A DNA stretch of 51,281 nucleotides from Nocardia arthritidis NBRC 100137 (GCF_001612765.1 NZ_BDBB01000051.1:1-51281); one strand, 5' to 3'; shown: positions 1 through 8,304, numbered from the stretch's first letter. Program-made: numbers and translations. The notes: a model not told the origin generated them from the letters alone.

Positions 1-117
1 CGCGGCGGCCTCCGGCGACGTGGCAGGCGTCCGCTGCTCGGCCGGTGCCGCGGAGGGAGCGGGCGCTCCCGCGGGGCGGGAGGCGCTGCGGCGGCGACGG
101 GATAGAGACTCGCTCAC
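1..117 (-). CDS. rnj: RNase J N-terminus (partial, runs off the left edge)
   Basis: Only the first 39 codons are visible, starting at a GTG whose last two bases overlap the dapA stop (GTGA, 4-nt overlap). The visible peptide begins MSESLSRRRRS and continues as an Arg-, Ala- and Pro-rich disordered tail with no stop to the window edge. No catalytic metallo-beta-lactamase residue is in view, so the identification rests on context: in actinobacteria dapA is followed by the gene for RNase J, a 5'-to-3' exo- and endoribonuclease involved in rRNA and mRNA processing, and Nocardia-type RNase J often carries such an extension. Translational coupling to dapA is implied. An unrelated protein in the same position cannot be excluded. 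Confidence 0.6.
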   Translation of the reverse strand, partial: MSESLSRRRRSASRPAGAPAPSAAPAEQRTPATSPEAAA

Positions 118-1022
118 GAGAGCACCCCCGCCGAGCGCAGGTCGGCGGCGAGCGCTTCCAATTGCTCACCGGTCGGCATCAGCTGGGGCAACCGTGGCTC
201 CCCGACCTCCACGCCGAGCAGCCGCAGGCCACCCTTGCTCATCGCGACACCGCCCAGCCTGGCCATCGCGGCGTGCAACGGCAGCAGCGTGGTGTTGATC
301 TCGCGGGCGCGCACGACCTCGCCCGCCGTATACGCTTCCAGCAATGCGCGCAACCGTTCGGGCGCGAGATGTCCGATGACGCTGATGAATCCGGCCGCGC
401 CGACCGACAGCCACGGCAGGTTGAGCGCATCGTCGCCGGAGTAGAACGTCAGGCCGGTGCTCGCGATGAGTTCGGCGCCCATGTTCAGGTCGCCCTTGGC
501 GTCCTTGACCGCGACGATGCGCGGGTGCTCGGCGAGCTTGCGGATGGTGTCACTGGCGATCGGCACCACCGACCGCCCGGGGATGTCGTACAAGGTCACC
601 GGCAGGTCGGTGGCATCCGCGACGGCGGTGAAGTGAGCGATCAGCCCCTCCTGGGAGGGCCGGGAGTAGTAGGGCGTCACCACGAGCAAACCGTGTGCAC
701 CCGCGCGCTGCGCGTTGCGCGCGAGTTCGATCGAGTGCGCGGTGTCGTAGGTGCCCGCGCCCGCGATCACGGTCGCGCGCTCGCCCACGGCATCGACGAC
801 GGCGCGCAGCAGATCCGCTTTCTCCGATTCGGTGGTGGTCGGCGATTCACCGGTGGTTCCCGAGATCGCGAGCAGGTCGACGCCGCGGTCGATCAGGCGG
901 GCCGCGAGCGCGACCCCGGCATCGACGTCGAGCTTGCCGTCGGCACTGAAGGGGGTCACCATCGCGACACCTACCGTGCCGGACGCACGCAGCTCCGTTG
1001 GCGTCGATTCACCGTTCGTCAT
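114..1022 (-). CDS. dapA: 4-hydroxy-tetrahydrodipicolinate synthase
   Basis: This enzyme condenses pyruvate with aspartate semialdehyde, the first committed step towards diaminopimelate and lysine, in the cytoplasm. The 302-residue TIM-barrel protein has the family landmarks: GTTGE near residues 55-59, the active-site Tyr145 in LYDIPGR, and the Schiff-base Lys173 in AVKDAKGD. I chose the ATG giving MTNGESTP because the open frame further upstream is an Arg-rich extension not seen in DapA; an ATG two codons earlier is also possible. The stop overlaps the next gene's GTG by 4 nt, so it is cotranscribed with the RNase J gene. dapB lies 6 kb away on the same strand. The identification is secure. 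Confidence 0.95.
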   Translation of the reverse strand: MTNGESTPTELRASGTVGVAMVTPFSADGKLDVDAGVALAARLIDRGVDLLAISGTTGESPTTTESEKADLLRAVVDAVGERATVIAGAGTYDTAHSIELARNAQRAGAHGLLVVTPYYSRPSQEGLIAHFTAVADATDLPVTLYDIPGRSVVPIASDTIRKLAEHPRIVAVKDAKGDLNMGAELIASTGLTFYSGDDALNLPWLSVGAAGFISVIGHLAPERLRALLEAYTAGEVVRAREINTTLLPLHAAMARLGGVAMSKGGLRLLGVEVGEPRLPQLMPTGEQLEALAADLRSAGVLS

Positions 1023-1141
1023 GGTCAGAAAGGCTACCCGGTCTGGGACACGCCCTCGACACCGTCGTCGGCGATCAGGCCGCAACACAGACGCGAATCC
1101 ATATCGACGACGGCGCACTGCTGTCACACCCGCCCTTGCTA

Positions 1142-1172
1142 GACATCATCTATGACGTCACACTGATGTCAT
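1142..1172. promoter_or_regulatory. Operator of three TGAYGTCA-type half-sites over the start codon
   Basis: ATGACGTCA (1152-1160) and TGATGTCAT (1164-1172) form an inverted repeat with one mismatch, and GACATCA (1142-1148) is an exact inverted copy of TGATGTC (1164-1170). The three half-sites are on roughly 11-bp spacing and run into the ATG at 1171. Such tandem half-sites are typical of ribbon-helix-helix repressors, so autoregulation of the downstream gene is likely. A TATGAC -10-like hexamer (1151-1156) lies inside the repeat. Confidence 0.55.
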
Positions 1173-1614
1173 GGATTTGAACAAGTACACCAGTCGGCTG
1201 CGCGAGGACCTGATCGCCGCCGCGGCGCTCGGCGACGAGAAGACGCAGGCCACGGCCGCGGCCCTGGCCGCGGCCACCGAAGGCTCGGCCCGCTTGGTCC
1301 TGCTCGCCGCGCTGTCGGACCTCGCCGCCGAGGTCAGCGCCGCGCTAGGCGACCGTACGGTGCATGTGTCGATCGACGGCACGGACGCTTCCATCGATGT
1401 GCGCAAGAGCACGGTGGGCGACGAGCACCCCACCTTCGAGGAGATGACCGGAGACATCAGCCGGGTCACGCTGCGGCTGGTGGAGCAGATGAAGGCGCGC
1501 GCGGAAGAGGCTGCCGCACAGAGCGGTCAGTCCCTGAACTCGTGGCTGTCCAGCGCGGTGCACGGGGCCTTGCGCGACCAGATGCGCGGCTACGGGCCCA
1601 AACGCGACATCTGA
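1171..1614 (+). CDS. Ribbon-helix-helix (HicB/Arc-like C-terminus) regulator, orphan
   Basis: A 147-residue protein. Its last 45 residues read RVTLRLVEQMKARAEEAA followed by a Ser-Leu-Asn-Ser-Trp-Leu stretch and a final helix, the pattern of an Arc/HicB-type ribbon-helix-helix DNA-binding domain: a beta strand, a first helix, then the N-S-W-L turn. The N-terminal 90 residues are helical and Ala-rich with a short beta-rich centre, and I do not recognise them. No HicA, RelE or other toxin gene is adjacent: the neighbours are dapA, divergent across 148 bp, and a convergent YcaQ-type gene. The operator overlapping its own start suggests autorepression. It could be an antitoxin without a toxin, or a stand-alone regulator. 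Confidence 0.7.
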   Translation: MDLNKYTSRLREDLIAAAALGDEKTQATAAALAAATEGSARLVLLAALSDLAAEVSAALGDRTVHVSIDGTDASIDVRKSTVGDEHPTFEEMTGDISRVTLRLVEQMKARAEEAAAQSGQSLNSWLSSAVHGALRDQMRGYGPKRDI

Positions 1615-1624
1615 CCCAGTCGCG

Positions 1625-2842
1625 CTACAGCAACGCGGCCAGATTGCCGCGGTCGCCGATGGCGACCTCGTCCAGTTCGAGCCAATCGGCCAGTTCGCGC
1701 AGCGCGCCACCGAGGGCGTGCGCGGTGGCGGGAGTGTCGTATCCGGGCTCGGCGAACGCGGCGGGCACCCACAACCGTCCGTTCGCGCGTTCCGCGCGCA
1801 GGTCGACCCGGCCGACGAGTTCACCGTCGAGCAGGAACGGGAAGACGTAATAGCCGTGCACCCGTTTGTGTTCCGGGGTGTAGATCTCGATGCGGTAGTG
1901 GAAGTCGAAAATCCGTTCCGTGCGGGCGCGGAAGAAGATCAGCGGGTCGAACGGGCACAGCAGGGCGGCGCCTTCGATCCGCCGCGGTGTCGCGGCGCCC
2001 GCCCGCAGATAGGCCGGTTTCCCCCAGCCCGGTACCTCCACCGCGATCAACTCACCCGCGTCGACCAGATCGGCGATGGCGGGCTCGGTCTGGCTGCGAT
2101 GGAGACGGTAATAGTCGCGCAGGTCCGCTTCCGTGCCGATGCCGTGCGCGGTGGCCGCGCGAAGCACCAGCTCACGGACAGCGTCCTGCTCGGCGACCTC
2201 GCGCGCCAGCACATCCGCGGGCAGCACCCGCTCGGTCAGGTCGTAGTGCCTGGTGAAGCCCACCCGGGTGGCCACCGACAGCGCGCCCGCCGCGAACAGT
2301 TGTTCGCAGATCATCTTCGTATCGCTGAGGTTCCACCAGGAGCCCTTCGGCCGCGGCTTGTCCAACTCCAGGTGGCGCTCCACCTCACCCGCGGTGGCCG
2401 GGCCCACCGCGGTGATCACGTCCAGGATGTCCTTGCCCAGGGTCGGATTGCGCTCGACCACCTTGCGCATACCGGACCAACGCCCGTGCTCGTACCGCCG
2501 CATCCGCCAGCGCAACAGCGGCCAGTCCTCGACTGGGATGAGCGCGGCCTCGTGCGCCCAGTACTCGACGAGTGCCCGCGGCCGCCGCGCGCCGTTGCTC
2601 CACGCGGCCTGATCCAGCAGGGTGCGATCGTAGGGACCGATCCGGCTGAACACCGGCGCGTAATGCGCCCGCACCACCGCCGACACCGAATCCAGTTGCA
2701 GCAGCTGGGTCCTGTCCAAGACCCCGAGCACCGTCCGCCGCGTCGTCCGCCCGGGTCGGCGCACCCCGAAACCCTGCGCCGCCAGCGCCGTTCGCCGCGC
2801 CGCCGCCGTACCCATCTTCCGCATGACTGGCAACCATGCCAC
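1625..2842 (-). CDS. Winged-helix YcaQ/AlkX-family protein
   Basis: A 405-residue member of the HTH_42 (YcaQ) family. The signature QLLQLDSVSAVVRAHY and ARRPRALVEYWAHEAALIP stretches in the first 100 residues are characteristic, and the tail CPFDPLIFFRARTERIFDF is also typical. E. coli YcaQ (AlkX) and Streptomyces AlkZ of this superfamily are DNA glycosylases that unhook interstrand crosslinks and bulky alkyl adducts through a Gln-x-Gln/Asp pair. A QLD triplet is present here, so a DNA-repair role is reasonable but not proven. The start is uncertain: GTG at 2842, or the internal ATGs giving MRKMG a few codons later. It is convergent with the ribbon-helix-helix gene, with 10 bp between the stops. 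Confidence 0.8.
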   Translation of the reverse strand: MAWLPVMRKMGTAAARRTALAAQGFGVRRPGRTTRRTVLGVLDRTQLLQLDSVSAVVRAHYAPVFSRIGPYDRTLLDQAAWSNGARRPRALVEYWAHEAALIPVEDWPLLRWRMRRYEHGRWSGMRKVVERNPTLGKDILDVITAVGPATAGEVERHLELDKPRPKGSWWNLSDTKMICEQLFAAGALSVATRVGFTRHYDLTERVLPADVLAREVAEQDAVRELVLRAATAHGIGTEADLRDYYRLHRSQTEPAIADLVDAGELIAVEVPGWGKPAYLRAGAATPRRIEGAALLCPFDPLIFFRARTERIFDFHYRIEIYTPEHKRVHGYYVFPFLLDGELVGRVDLRAERANGRLWVPAAFAEPGYDTPATAHALGGALRELADWLELDEVAIGDRGNLAALL

Positions 2843-2868
2843 GAGGCACCGACATCACGATCGCGCCG

Positions 2869-3888
2869 TCAGGTCGAGACCGTCACCGCGCCGGTGGTGT
2901 CGATCTCGGTGCGGCGGTCCCGGTCCGACGCGGTGGCCAGGACGGTGGCCAGGATGCGGCGGCCGGTCGGGAGGATGCGGACGGTGACCGAGCCGTCGTT
3001 CGCGGCGTCCAGTTCCCGGGTGGCCGCGTCGATCACTTGCCGGCGCACCCGATGCGGGACGCCGGTGAAACCGCCGTCGTCGAGCAGGATCACCTCGACG
3101 CCGCGGGAGCGGGCTCCGCGGGCGGCGCTGCTGAGCTGGTCGGTGGCCAGCTGCGGGGCCCGCAGGCCGTCGCGCAGTTCGGCTTCCAGGAGCCTGCACT
3201 GTTCGCGCTCCGCGGCGGTGAGGTCCTCCCCGTCGGCGATGCGTTCCAGGATCGGGCGCGCCACCGCGTCGAGCCGAGCCAGCTGACGGGTGCGTTCGGA
3301 GTTCTCCGCGGCCATCGAGGCCTCGGCGGCGGCGCGCATGGCGGCCTCCTCGCGCAGCAGCCGCAGCGAACGCTGGGTGGGCCGCATGATCGCCGCGAAC
3401 AGGGAGACCCCCGCGACCGTGGCGACCGGCACGATCGAACCGACGACGACGCCCACCCGCAGGCCGGCCACCACACCGACCACGGCGATCACCACGCCGA
3501 TGCCTGCGACGCCGAGCCAGGCCGCGGCCGAGCGTCCGCGCAGCACCAGCACGGCGAGCACATACGAGGCGGCGAACGCCGTCCACACCTGCTTCGACCA
3601 GCCGTGTTCGACATCGAACGAGGTCAGGGTCGTGGCCAGCGGCCCGGAGGCGGCGACGAACACGGTCGCGGGCCAGGGCAGCGGATCGGTCGGCGCCACC
3701 AGCACCACGACGCCGGCCAGCGCGAGCACGACCAGTGCCGCGACGGCGGCGGCCACCGGCGATTCGGAGAAGTTCCGGATCATGTACAGCACGATGGTCG
3801 CTTCGAGAACGACCAGGAACAGCCAGGCCGCGCGGTCCCGCAGCCCGAGCAGATCCCGCAGCCCGAATTCGGCCTCCCGCTCAGCCAT
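2869..3888 (-). CDS. Membrane protein with degenerate histidine-kinase-like C-terminus
   Basis: A 339-residue protein with about five hydrophobic segments in residues 20-165, then an Ala/Arg-rich coiled-coil linker (about 170-205) and a cytoplasmic domain that resembles the tail of sensor kinases in layout. That domain lacks a recognisable H-box, an N-box (no Asn-x-x-x-His-Ala) and the DxGxG glycine loops; the matching region reads RRQVIDAATRELDAA. It overlaps the preceding histidine kinase by 8 nt (ATGGCTGA), so the two are translationally coupled and probably work together. I infer an accessory or sensory subunit that cannot bind ATP. Its ligand is unknown. Confidence 0.6.
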   Translation of the reverse strand: MAEREAEFGLRDLLGLRDRAAWLFLVVLEATIVLYMIRNFSESPVAAAVAALVVLALAGVVVLVAPTDPLPWPATVFVAASGPLATTLTSFDVEHGWSKQVWTAFAASYVLAVLVLRGRSAAAWLGVAGIGVVIAVVGVVAGLRVGVVVGSIVPVATVAGVSLFAAIMRPTQRSLRLLREEAAMRAAAEASMAAENSERTRQLARLDAVARPILERIADGEDLTAAEREQCRLLEAELRDGLRAPQLATDQLSSAARGARSRGVEVILLDDGGFTGVPHRVRRQVIDAATRELDAANDGSVTVRILPTGRRILATVLATASDRDRRTEIDTTGAVTVST

Positions 3889-5170
3889 TTCCGCCCCACA
3901 CCAGCGTCACGGTCGTTCCCTCGCCCGGCTCCGATTCCACGAAGCCGGCGCCGCCGGCCAGCTGACGCATGCGGCCCAGGATGCTCACCGAGATGCCGAG
4001 CCGATCGACCGGCACCTCACTCAGGTCGAAACCCGCTCCGTCGTCCCGGAACACCACGCGAATCCCACCCGCGCTGATCGTCACCGTGACGGTCCGGCGC
4101 ACTTCGCGCCCGGCGACGGTGGCGTGCCGCAGACTGTTGCGCACGGCCTCGGCCAGCGCGGCCGCGATCGTGCTCGCGGCGTCCACCGGCAGATGCAGAT
4201 CGTCGAACCCGGGCCAGCGTCGCGTGGTGAACCGGATGCCGGGATTCACCTCGTGCACGGCGGAGCGGAGGAACCCGATCGCGGACTGCGCGTCCAAGCG
4301 GTCGGGTTCGTACCCGGCCACCCGGCACTCGTCGAGCTGTTCCAGGGTCCGTTCGGCCTGGCGGCGCAGTACCGGTGATTCGGTCCCCGCTCGCGAGGCG
4401 TCCAGCAAGGTGGACAGCACCGCGTCGTGGATCAGCGCGGCGAAGCGCGCACGTTCCCGCTCCCGGGCCGCCGCGCCCGCGACCGCCGCCGCGCGGCTGC
4501 TCTCGATCGCCGACTCACGATCCACTCGCACGGCCGCCGCCCTGGCATAGATCACGCACCACAGGAACAGCGCGCTCAATCCGGCGGCCCTGGCGAAGTC
4601 GCCGAGCAGCGCGAGCGCGGTGGTCTCCCGCAGCACGACCAGATTCGCCAGCGCGCTGAACGCCGCGCCCACCACCAGGTACGCCACGGCGAGCGGCGGT
4701 CGCCAAGCGAGCACCGCCGCGAGGACGCCGAGCGCCAGCACCCGGTACAACCACACCGACGCCCCTTCGGCGTCCGGCACGGCATACGCCAGCGGAACCA
4801 CCGCCATGGCCGCGAGGAAACTCACCGCCGCCGCGCCGGCGACCCGCTGGATCATCCGCCTGCTCATGCCGAACGAGACGATCGCGAGCACCGGGAACAG
4901 TCCGAACGCCAGCGCCACCTCGACCACCGTCCACCGGACCGGCACGAAGCGGCTCTGGTCGGCGATCTCGGGCAGCTCGACGACCGCGGCGATCACCCCG
5001 GCGATGCCGATGGCCAGGCCGAATCTGCGCAAGATGCGGTCGGCGGCGCCCTCGGAAGCTTTCTCCCCGGACAGCGCGATGACTCCGCGACGCCAGCGGT
5101 TCGCACGGAACCGGTCGAGCGGGAGGGAGCGAGAACGCGACTTGGTGTCCAGCATGCTGGACGCGATCAT
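3881..5170 (-). CDS. Sensor histidine kinase
   Basis: A 429-residue kinase. Residues 45-205 hold about five or six hydrophobic segments. A coiled coil follows, then the dimerisation/phosphoacceptor motif RFAALIHDAVLSTLLDA with the likely phospho-His at 248. The C-terminal HATPase domain has the N-box AEAVRNSLRHA, the G1 box DDGAGFD and the G2-like GEGTTVTLVWGG. I chose the ATG whose TGA overlap (ATGA) couples it to the upstream response-regulator gene; the longer open frame upstream reads antisense-like Arg-rich sequence inside that gene. Together with the LuxR regulator and the degenerate partner it forms a compact three-gene two-component operon. The stimulus is not apparent. Confidence 0.9.
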   Translation of the reverse strand: MIASSMLDTKSRSRSLPLDRFRANRWRRGVIALSGEKASEGAADRILRRFGLAIGIAGVIAAVVELPEIADQSRFVPVRWTVVEVALAFGLFPVLAIVSFGMSRRMIQRVAGAAAVSFLAAMAVVPLAYAVPDAEGASVWLYRVLALGVLAAVLAWRPPLAVAYLVVGAAFSALANLVVLRETTALALLGDFARAAGLSALFLWCVIYARAAAVRVDRESAIESSRAAAVAGAAARERERARFAALIHDAVLSTLLDASRAGTESPVLRRQAERTLEQLDECRVAGYEPDRLDAQSAIGFLRSAVHEVNPGIRFTTRRWPGFDDLHLPVDAASTIAAALAEAVRNSLRHATVAGREVRRTVTVTISAGGIRVVFRDDGAGFDLSEVPVDRLGISVSILGRMRQLAGGAGFVESEPGEGTTVTLVWGGNG

Positions 5171-5850
5171 CCGCGCGGATGCCGCTCGGGAACCGGCAGC
5201 CAGCCGTCCTCGACCGCCCGCTTGTACAGGTCGGTTTTGGTCGGCGCGGGACGACCGGCGTCGGCGTACTTCTGGCGGATGCGGCCGAGATAGTCGTTGA
5301 CCGTCTGCTCGGACAAACCGGTCAACCGCGCGACCCTGGAGGCTTTCTCCCCGGACGCGTACAGGGTGAGCACTTCCTCCTGACGCGGGCTCAGGCCCAC
5401 ATCGGACAGTTGCGGATCGCCGTCGATGGCGGCGGCCCAATCGGTGGTCACCACCTGCTCGCCGCCGGCCGCACGGCGTACGGCGGCGACGACGGTCGGC
5501 ACGTCCTCGGATTTGCGCACCACGCCCAGCACCCCGGCGCGCGCGGCGGCGCGCACCAGGAAGGCGTTGTCCGCGCCGGTGAAGACCAGCACCTCGATAC
5601 CGCGGCTACGCAGGGCGCGCACGTTGTCCTCGGGCGAGGACCCGTCGGCCAGCCGCAGGTCCAGCACCACCAGGTCCAGCTTCGGCGCGCCGTCGGCGGC
5701 GGCGAGCAATTCCGGCACGGTGCCCGCCGTCAGCACCAGATCGAGATCGGTTTCCGGCGCGAGCATCGCGGCGAGACCGATGGCGACCGATTCGTGGTCC
5801 TCGACCAATCCGATTCGGCGCGGGGTGTTCTCGTTCCCTTCGGCCCAGGT
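5167..5850 (-). CDS. LuxR/NarL-family response regulator
   Basis: Receiver domain first: IGLVEDHESVAIGL supplies the acidic pocket, LVVLDLRLADG the phospho-acceptor Asp, then the Thr and Lys positions (VFTGAD, VVRKSED). A LuxR-type helix-turn-helix follows at the C-terminus (LSPRQEEVLTLYASG ... LSEQTVNDYLGRIRQ). It should be phosphorylated by the kinase encoded 4 nt downstream and bind DNA. I prefer the GTG at 5850 (VTWAEGNENTPRR), which has GGGAG about 6 nt upstream; an ATG at 5886 (MFTSSSGW) is the alternative and adds 12 residues. It heads the three-gene signalling operon transcribed leftwards. Confidence 0.88.
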   Translation of the reverse strand, partial: TWAEGNENTPRRIGLVEDHESVAIGLAAMLAPETDLDLVLTAGTVPELLAAADGAPKLDLVVLDLRLADGSSPEDNVRALRSRGIEVLVFTGADNAFLVRAAARAGVLGVVRKSEDVPTVVAAVRRAAGGEQVVTTDWAAAIDGDPQLSDVGLSPRQEEVLTLYASGEKASRVARLTGLSEQTVNDYLGRIRQKYADAGRPAPTKTDLYKRAVEDGWLPVPERHPRG

Positions 5851-5962
5851 CACCTGGCTCTCCCATCCCGAGCTACTCGTAAACATCCCCACCGCGACAA
5901 CAACCGCAGACAGTATGCCGGTCGATGGTGCGCCATGGTCAGACACCAGAATTCGGGGGTGC

Positions 5963-6415
5963 TCAGGCCATGAGCCCGGCCGCCAGGGTGGCCCCCAGCT
6001 CCCAGCACCGCCGCAGGTCTTCCTTGGCGGGCGGACCGGAGATCACCACCGCGGCGGCGGCCTGTTCCCAGCCCAGTCCGGTCGTGACGCTCACCACCCC
6101 GCGCTCGGCGCCTTCGGTGCCTTCGTTGCCGTGCAGGTACAGGCCATACGGACGACCGCGCGTGGAGTCGAGGCACGGATAGTAGAACGTGTCGAACGCG
6201 TGCTTGAGCGCGCCGCTCATGTATCCGAGGTTCGCCGGACTGCCCAGCAGGAAGCCGTCGGCGGCGAGCACGTCGGAGGCGGTGACGGCCAGCGCGGCGC
6301 GGCGCACCACCTCCACGCCTTCGATCTCCGGGTCGGTGGCCCCGGCGACGACGGCCTCGAACATCGCCTGCATATGCGGGGACGGCGTGTGATGGATGAT
6401 CAGCAACCGGGCCAC
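5963..6415 (-). CDS. Flavodoxin-like / NAD(P)H-dependent reductase family protein
   Basis: A 150-residue single-domain protein. It starts with the strand MARLLIIHHTPSPHMQAMFEA, the flavodoxin phosphate-binding region, and continues with DGFLLGSPANLGYMSGALKHAFDTFYY, which matches the second FMN-contacting loop of flavodoxin-fold reductases. It probably binds FMN in the cytoplasm; the redox partner is unknown. Length and position fit the conserved hypothetical of the same size found near dapB in mycobacteria (Rv2771c). It sits 28 bp downstream of the next leftward gene and is probably cotranscribed from dapB. Confidence 0.75.
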   Translation of the reverse strand: MARLLIIHHTPSPHMQAMFEAVVAGATDPEIEGVEVVRRAALAVTASDVLAADGFLLGSPANLGYMSGALKHAFDTFYYPCLDSTRGRPYGLYLHGNEGTEGAERGVVSVTTGLGWEQAAAAVVISGPPAKEDLRRCWELGATLAAGLMA

Positions 6416-6443
6416 CCCGCGATAGTATCGGCCCGCGCGGCGG

Positions 6444-6944
6444 TCAGGCGGTGTCGCGCTCGTGCCGTTCCAGCGCGACCGCGCGGCGCATGGTCTCGCG
6501 GGCTCTGGTGCGGTCCCCCGCGTAGTCGTAGGCGCGCGCGAGGCGGTAGGAGACGCGCCAGTTGTCCGGGTCGGCCTCCCACTCCGCCTTGACCGTGGCG
6601 AACAGTTCGTCGGCCGCCGCGCGTTCGATGCGACCGGAGGGCAGGCGCGGCAGATCGGCGGTGTCGAGCTCGAGGCCCTCGTCGTGGATGCGCCGCGCCA
6701 GGTGCTGATGCGCCAGGGCCGCGCGCACGGTGGCCACGACGATCCAGACCCCCAGCAGCGGCAGGATCAGCACGCCGACGCCGATCACGATCGCCGCCAC
6801 GTCGCCGGAACCGATCAAGCCGAACGCGATCCGGCCGAGCAGCAGGAAGTAGAAGCCGAGCACCAGGATGAGGGCCGCGATCAGTGCGACGACCTTGAGG
6901 ACTTCCCCGCCGCCCTTCCGATCGGCCCGGTCCGAGCCGCTCAC
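6444..6944 (-). CDS. Small membrane protein with tetratricopeptide-like tail
   Basis: With the GTG at 6944 (GGAG about 8 nt upstream) the protein has 166 residues. Two strongly hydrophobic helices (LKVVALIAALILVLGFYFLLL and a second ending WIVVATVRAAL) sit near residues 17-80. The C-terminal half is soluble and helical, ending in a TPR-like repeat (DNWRVSYRLARAYDYAGDRTRARETMRRAVAL). The longer open frame upstream lies inside dapB and is not coding. It follows dapB by 40 bp on the same strand, like the mycobacterial Rv2772c membrane protein. The TPR part suggests protein-protein interaction at the inner face of the membrane. Function unknown. Confidence 0.75.
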   Translation of the reverse strand: MSGSDRADRKGGGEVLKVVALIAALILVLGFYFLLLGRIAFGLIGSGDVAAIVIGVGVLILPLLGVWIVVATVRAALAHQHLARRIHDEGLELDTADLPRLPSGRIERAAADELFATVKAEWEADPDNWRVSYRLARAYDYAGDRTRARETMRRAVALERHERDTA

Positions 6945-6984
6945 GGGCGCGCTCCGACGGGCGCCGTGCCAGGCCGCCGCGCGA

Positions 6985-7731
6985 TCACAGGTCCAGGAAC
7001 GGGTCGAGTCCGACGGTGAGACCAGGGCGGTTGGCGATCTCTCGCACGCCGAGCAGCACGCCTGGGGCGAACGACGAGCGGTCGATGGAGTCGTGCCGGA
7101 TGGTGAGCGTCTCACCCTGGGTGCCGAACAGCACCTCCTGATGGGCGACCAGACCGGCCAGGCGCACGGAGTGCACCCGCACTCCGTCCACGTCGGCGCC
7201 GCGCGCACCCTCCAGTTCGGTCGTCGTCGCGTCGGGACTGCGGTTGAGGCCCGCCTTGTCCCGGGCGGCGGCGATCAGGCCTGCCGTGCGGTAGGCGGTG
7301 CCGGAGGGCGCGTCCGCCTTGTTGGGGTGGTGCAGTTCGATGACCTCCACCGATTCGAAGAAGCGGGCGGCCTGCTCGGCGAATCGCATGGACAGCACCG
7401 CGCCGATGGCGAAATTCGGCGCGATCAGCACACCGACATCCGGGCGACCGGCCAGCCAACCGCGCACCTGCGTCAACCGGGCCTCGTCGAATCCGGTGGT
7501 GCCGACCACCGCGTGGATGCCGTGTTCCACCAGGAACTCCAGATTCCCCATCACCACGTCCGGGTGGGTGAAGTCGACGACCACCTGCGTGTCCGCCGCG
7601 GTGAACGCCTCGAGCGAATCGTCCTTGTCGACGGCGGCGACCAGTTCCAGATCCTCCGCCGCCGTCACCGCCGCGCAGATCGCCTGTCCGACTTTGCCAC
7701 GCGCTCCGAGCACTCCGACCCGAATGGCCAC
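6985..7731 (-). CDS. dapB: 4-hydroxy-tetrahydrodipicolinate reductase
   Basis: This 248-residue enzyme reduces the product of DapA with NAD(P)H to tetrahydrodipicolinate in diaminopimelate/lysine synthesis. The N-terminal Rossmann motif VGVLGARGKVGQ and the substrate-binding block ELHHPNKADAPSGTA, with its tandem His and catalytic Lys, are both present, and the length matches the family. The GTG start at 7731 follows GAGGAGG. It leads the membrane protein and the flavodoxin-like gene, as in mycobacteria. Confidence 0.96.
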   Translation of the reverse strand: MAIRVGVLGARGKVGQAICAAVTAAEDLELVAAVDKDDSLEAFTAADTQVVVDFTHPDVVMGNLEFLVEHGIHAVVGTTGFDEARLTQVRGWLAGRPDVGVLIAPNFAIGAVLSMRFAEQAARFFESVEVIELHHPNKADAPSGTAYRTAGLIAAARDKAGLNRSPDATTTELEGARGADVDGVRVHSVRLAGLVAHQEVLFGTQGETLTIRHDSIDRSSFAPGVLLGVREIANRPGLTVGLDPFLDL

Positions 7732-7818
7732 CGCACCTCCTCGTTCCGTTTCCGGTCGGGATCAGCCTAATGGGCCCGGTCGAGCGCGATCCCTCCGCCG
7801 CCCGGCCGGGCCCGGCGT

Positions 7819-8265
7819 TCATCGCGCCGCCTGCGGTTCACCGGCCTCCGGGTTCGGCGCACCCGCGAGATTCGCGGCCATCTTCTGCAGCAACCGCAGC
7901 ACCTCGGCGAATTGCTCGTCGGCGATGCCCTCCGCCATCTGCCGCCTGCGCTGGGCGATCCGGACGAAGGCCGCCTCGTGCGTGACGCGGCCCCGCTCGG
8001 TCAGCGACAGCACACCCGCGTCGTCGGAGACCAGGCCGGCGGCCACGAGTTCGGCCAGTTCGGTGGGCCATTCGGAGTCGTCGGCCCAGAAGGTGTCGAG
8101 CGCGTCGCGGATATCGTCGGCGCGCTGCGGTCCGTCGGCCAGCGAGTGCAGACTCTGCCAGCGTCTGCGACTCAACCCGCCCGACGCGAGGTCTTCGTCG
8201 AAGCGCTGGTTGATCAACCGATCGAGTTCCACGAGCCAGTAACCGATACCGCGCTGGATGGCCAT
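7819..8265 (-). CDS. MarR-family transcriptional regulator (1)
   Basis: A 148-residue winged-helix protein of MarR layout: long N-terminal dimerisation helix (GYWLVELDRLINQRFDEDL), DNA-binding helices in the middle (SRRRWQSLHSLADG), a wing ending LSLTERGR, and a C-terminal helix (VLRLLQKMAANL). I chose the ATG at 8265, 5 nt after AGGAG; two GTGs just upstream are alternatives. It is divergent from a second MarR gene across 75 bp that contains a 12-bp palindrome. No enzyme or transporter is directly attached, so its ligand and targets cannot be read from context. Confidence 0.85.
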   Translation of the reverse strand: MAIQRGIGYWLVELDRLINQRFDEDLASGGLSRRRWQSLHSLADGPQRADDIRDALDTFWADDSEWPTELAELVAAGLVSDDAGVLSLTERGRVTHEAAFVRIAQRRRQMAEGIADEQFAEVLRLLQKMAANLAGAPNPEAGEPQAAR

Positions 8266-8292
8266 CACCACTCCTATACATGTCTATCTACA

Positions 8293-8304
8293 ATCACATG
8301 TGAT
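8293..8304. promoter_or_regulatory. Palindromic operator between divergent MarR genes
   Basis: ATCACATGTGAT is a perfect 12-bp palindrome in the middle of the AT-rich 75-bp spacer between two MarR genes. A second ACATGT core lies at 8278-8283, next to the leftward start. Size and placement are typical of MarR operators, so one or both regulators probably bind here. A TATATATTT stretch at about 8310-8318 may be the rightward -10. Confidence 0.6.
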
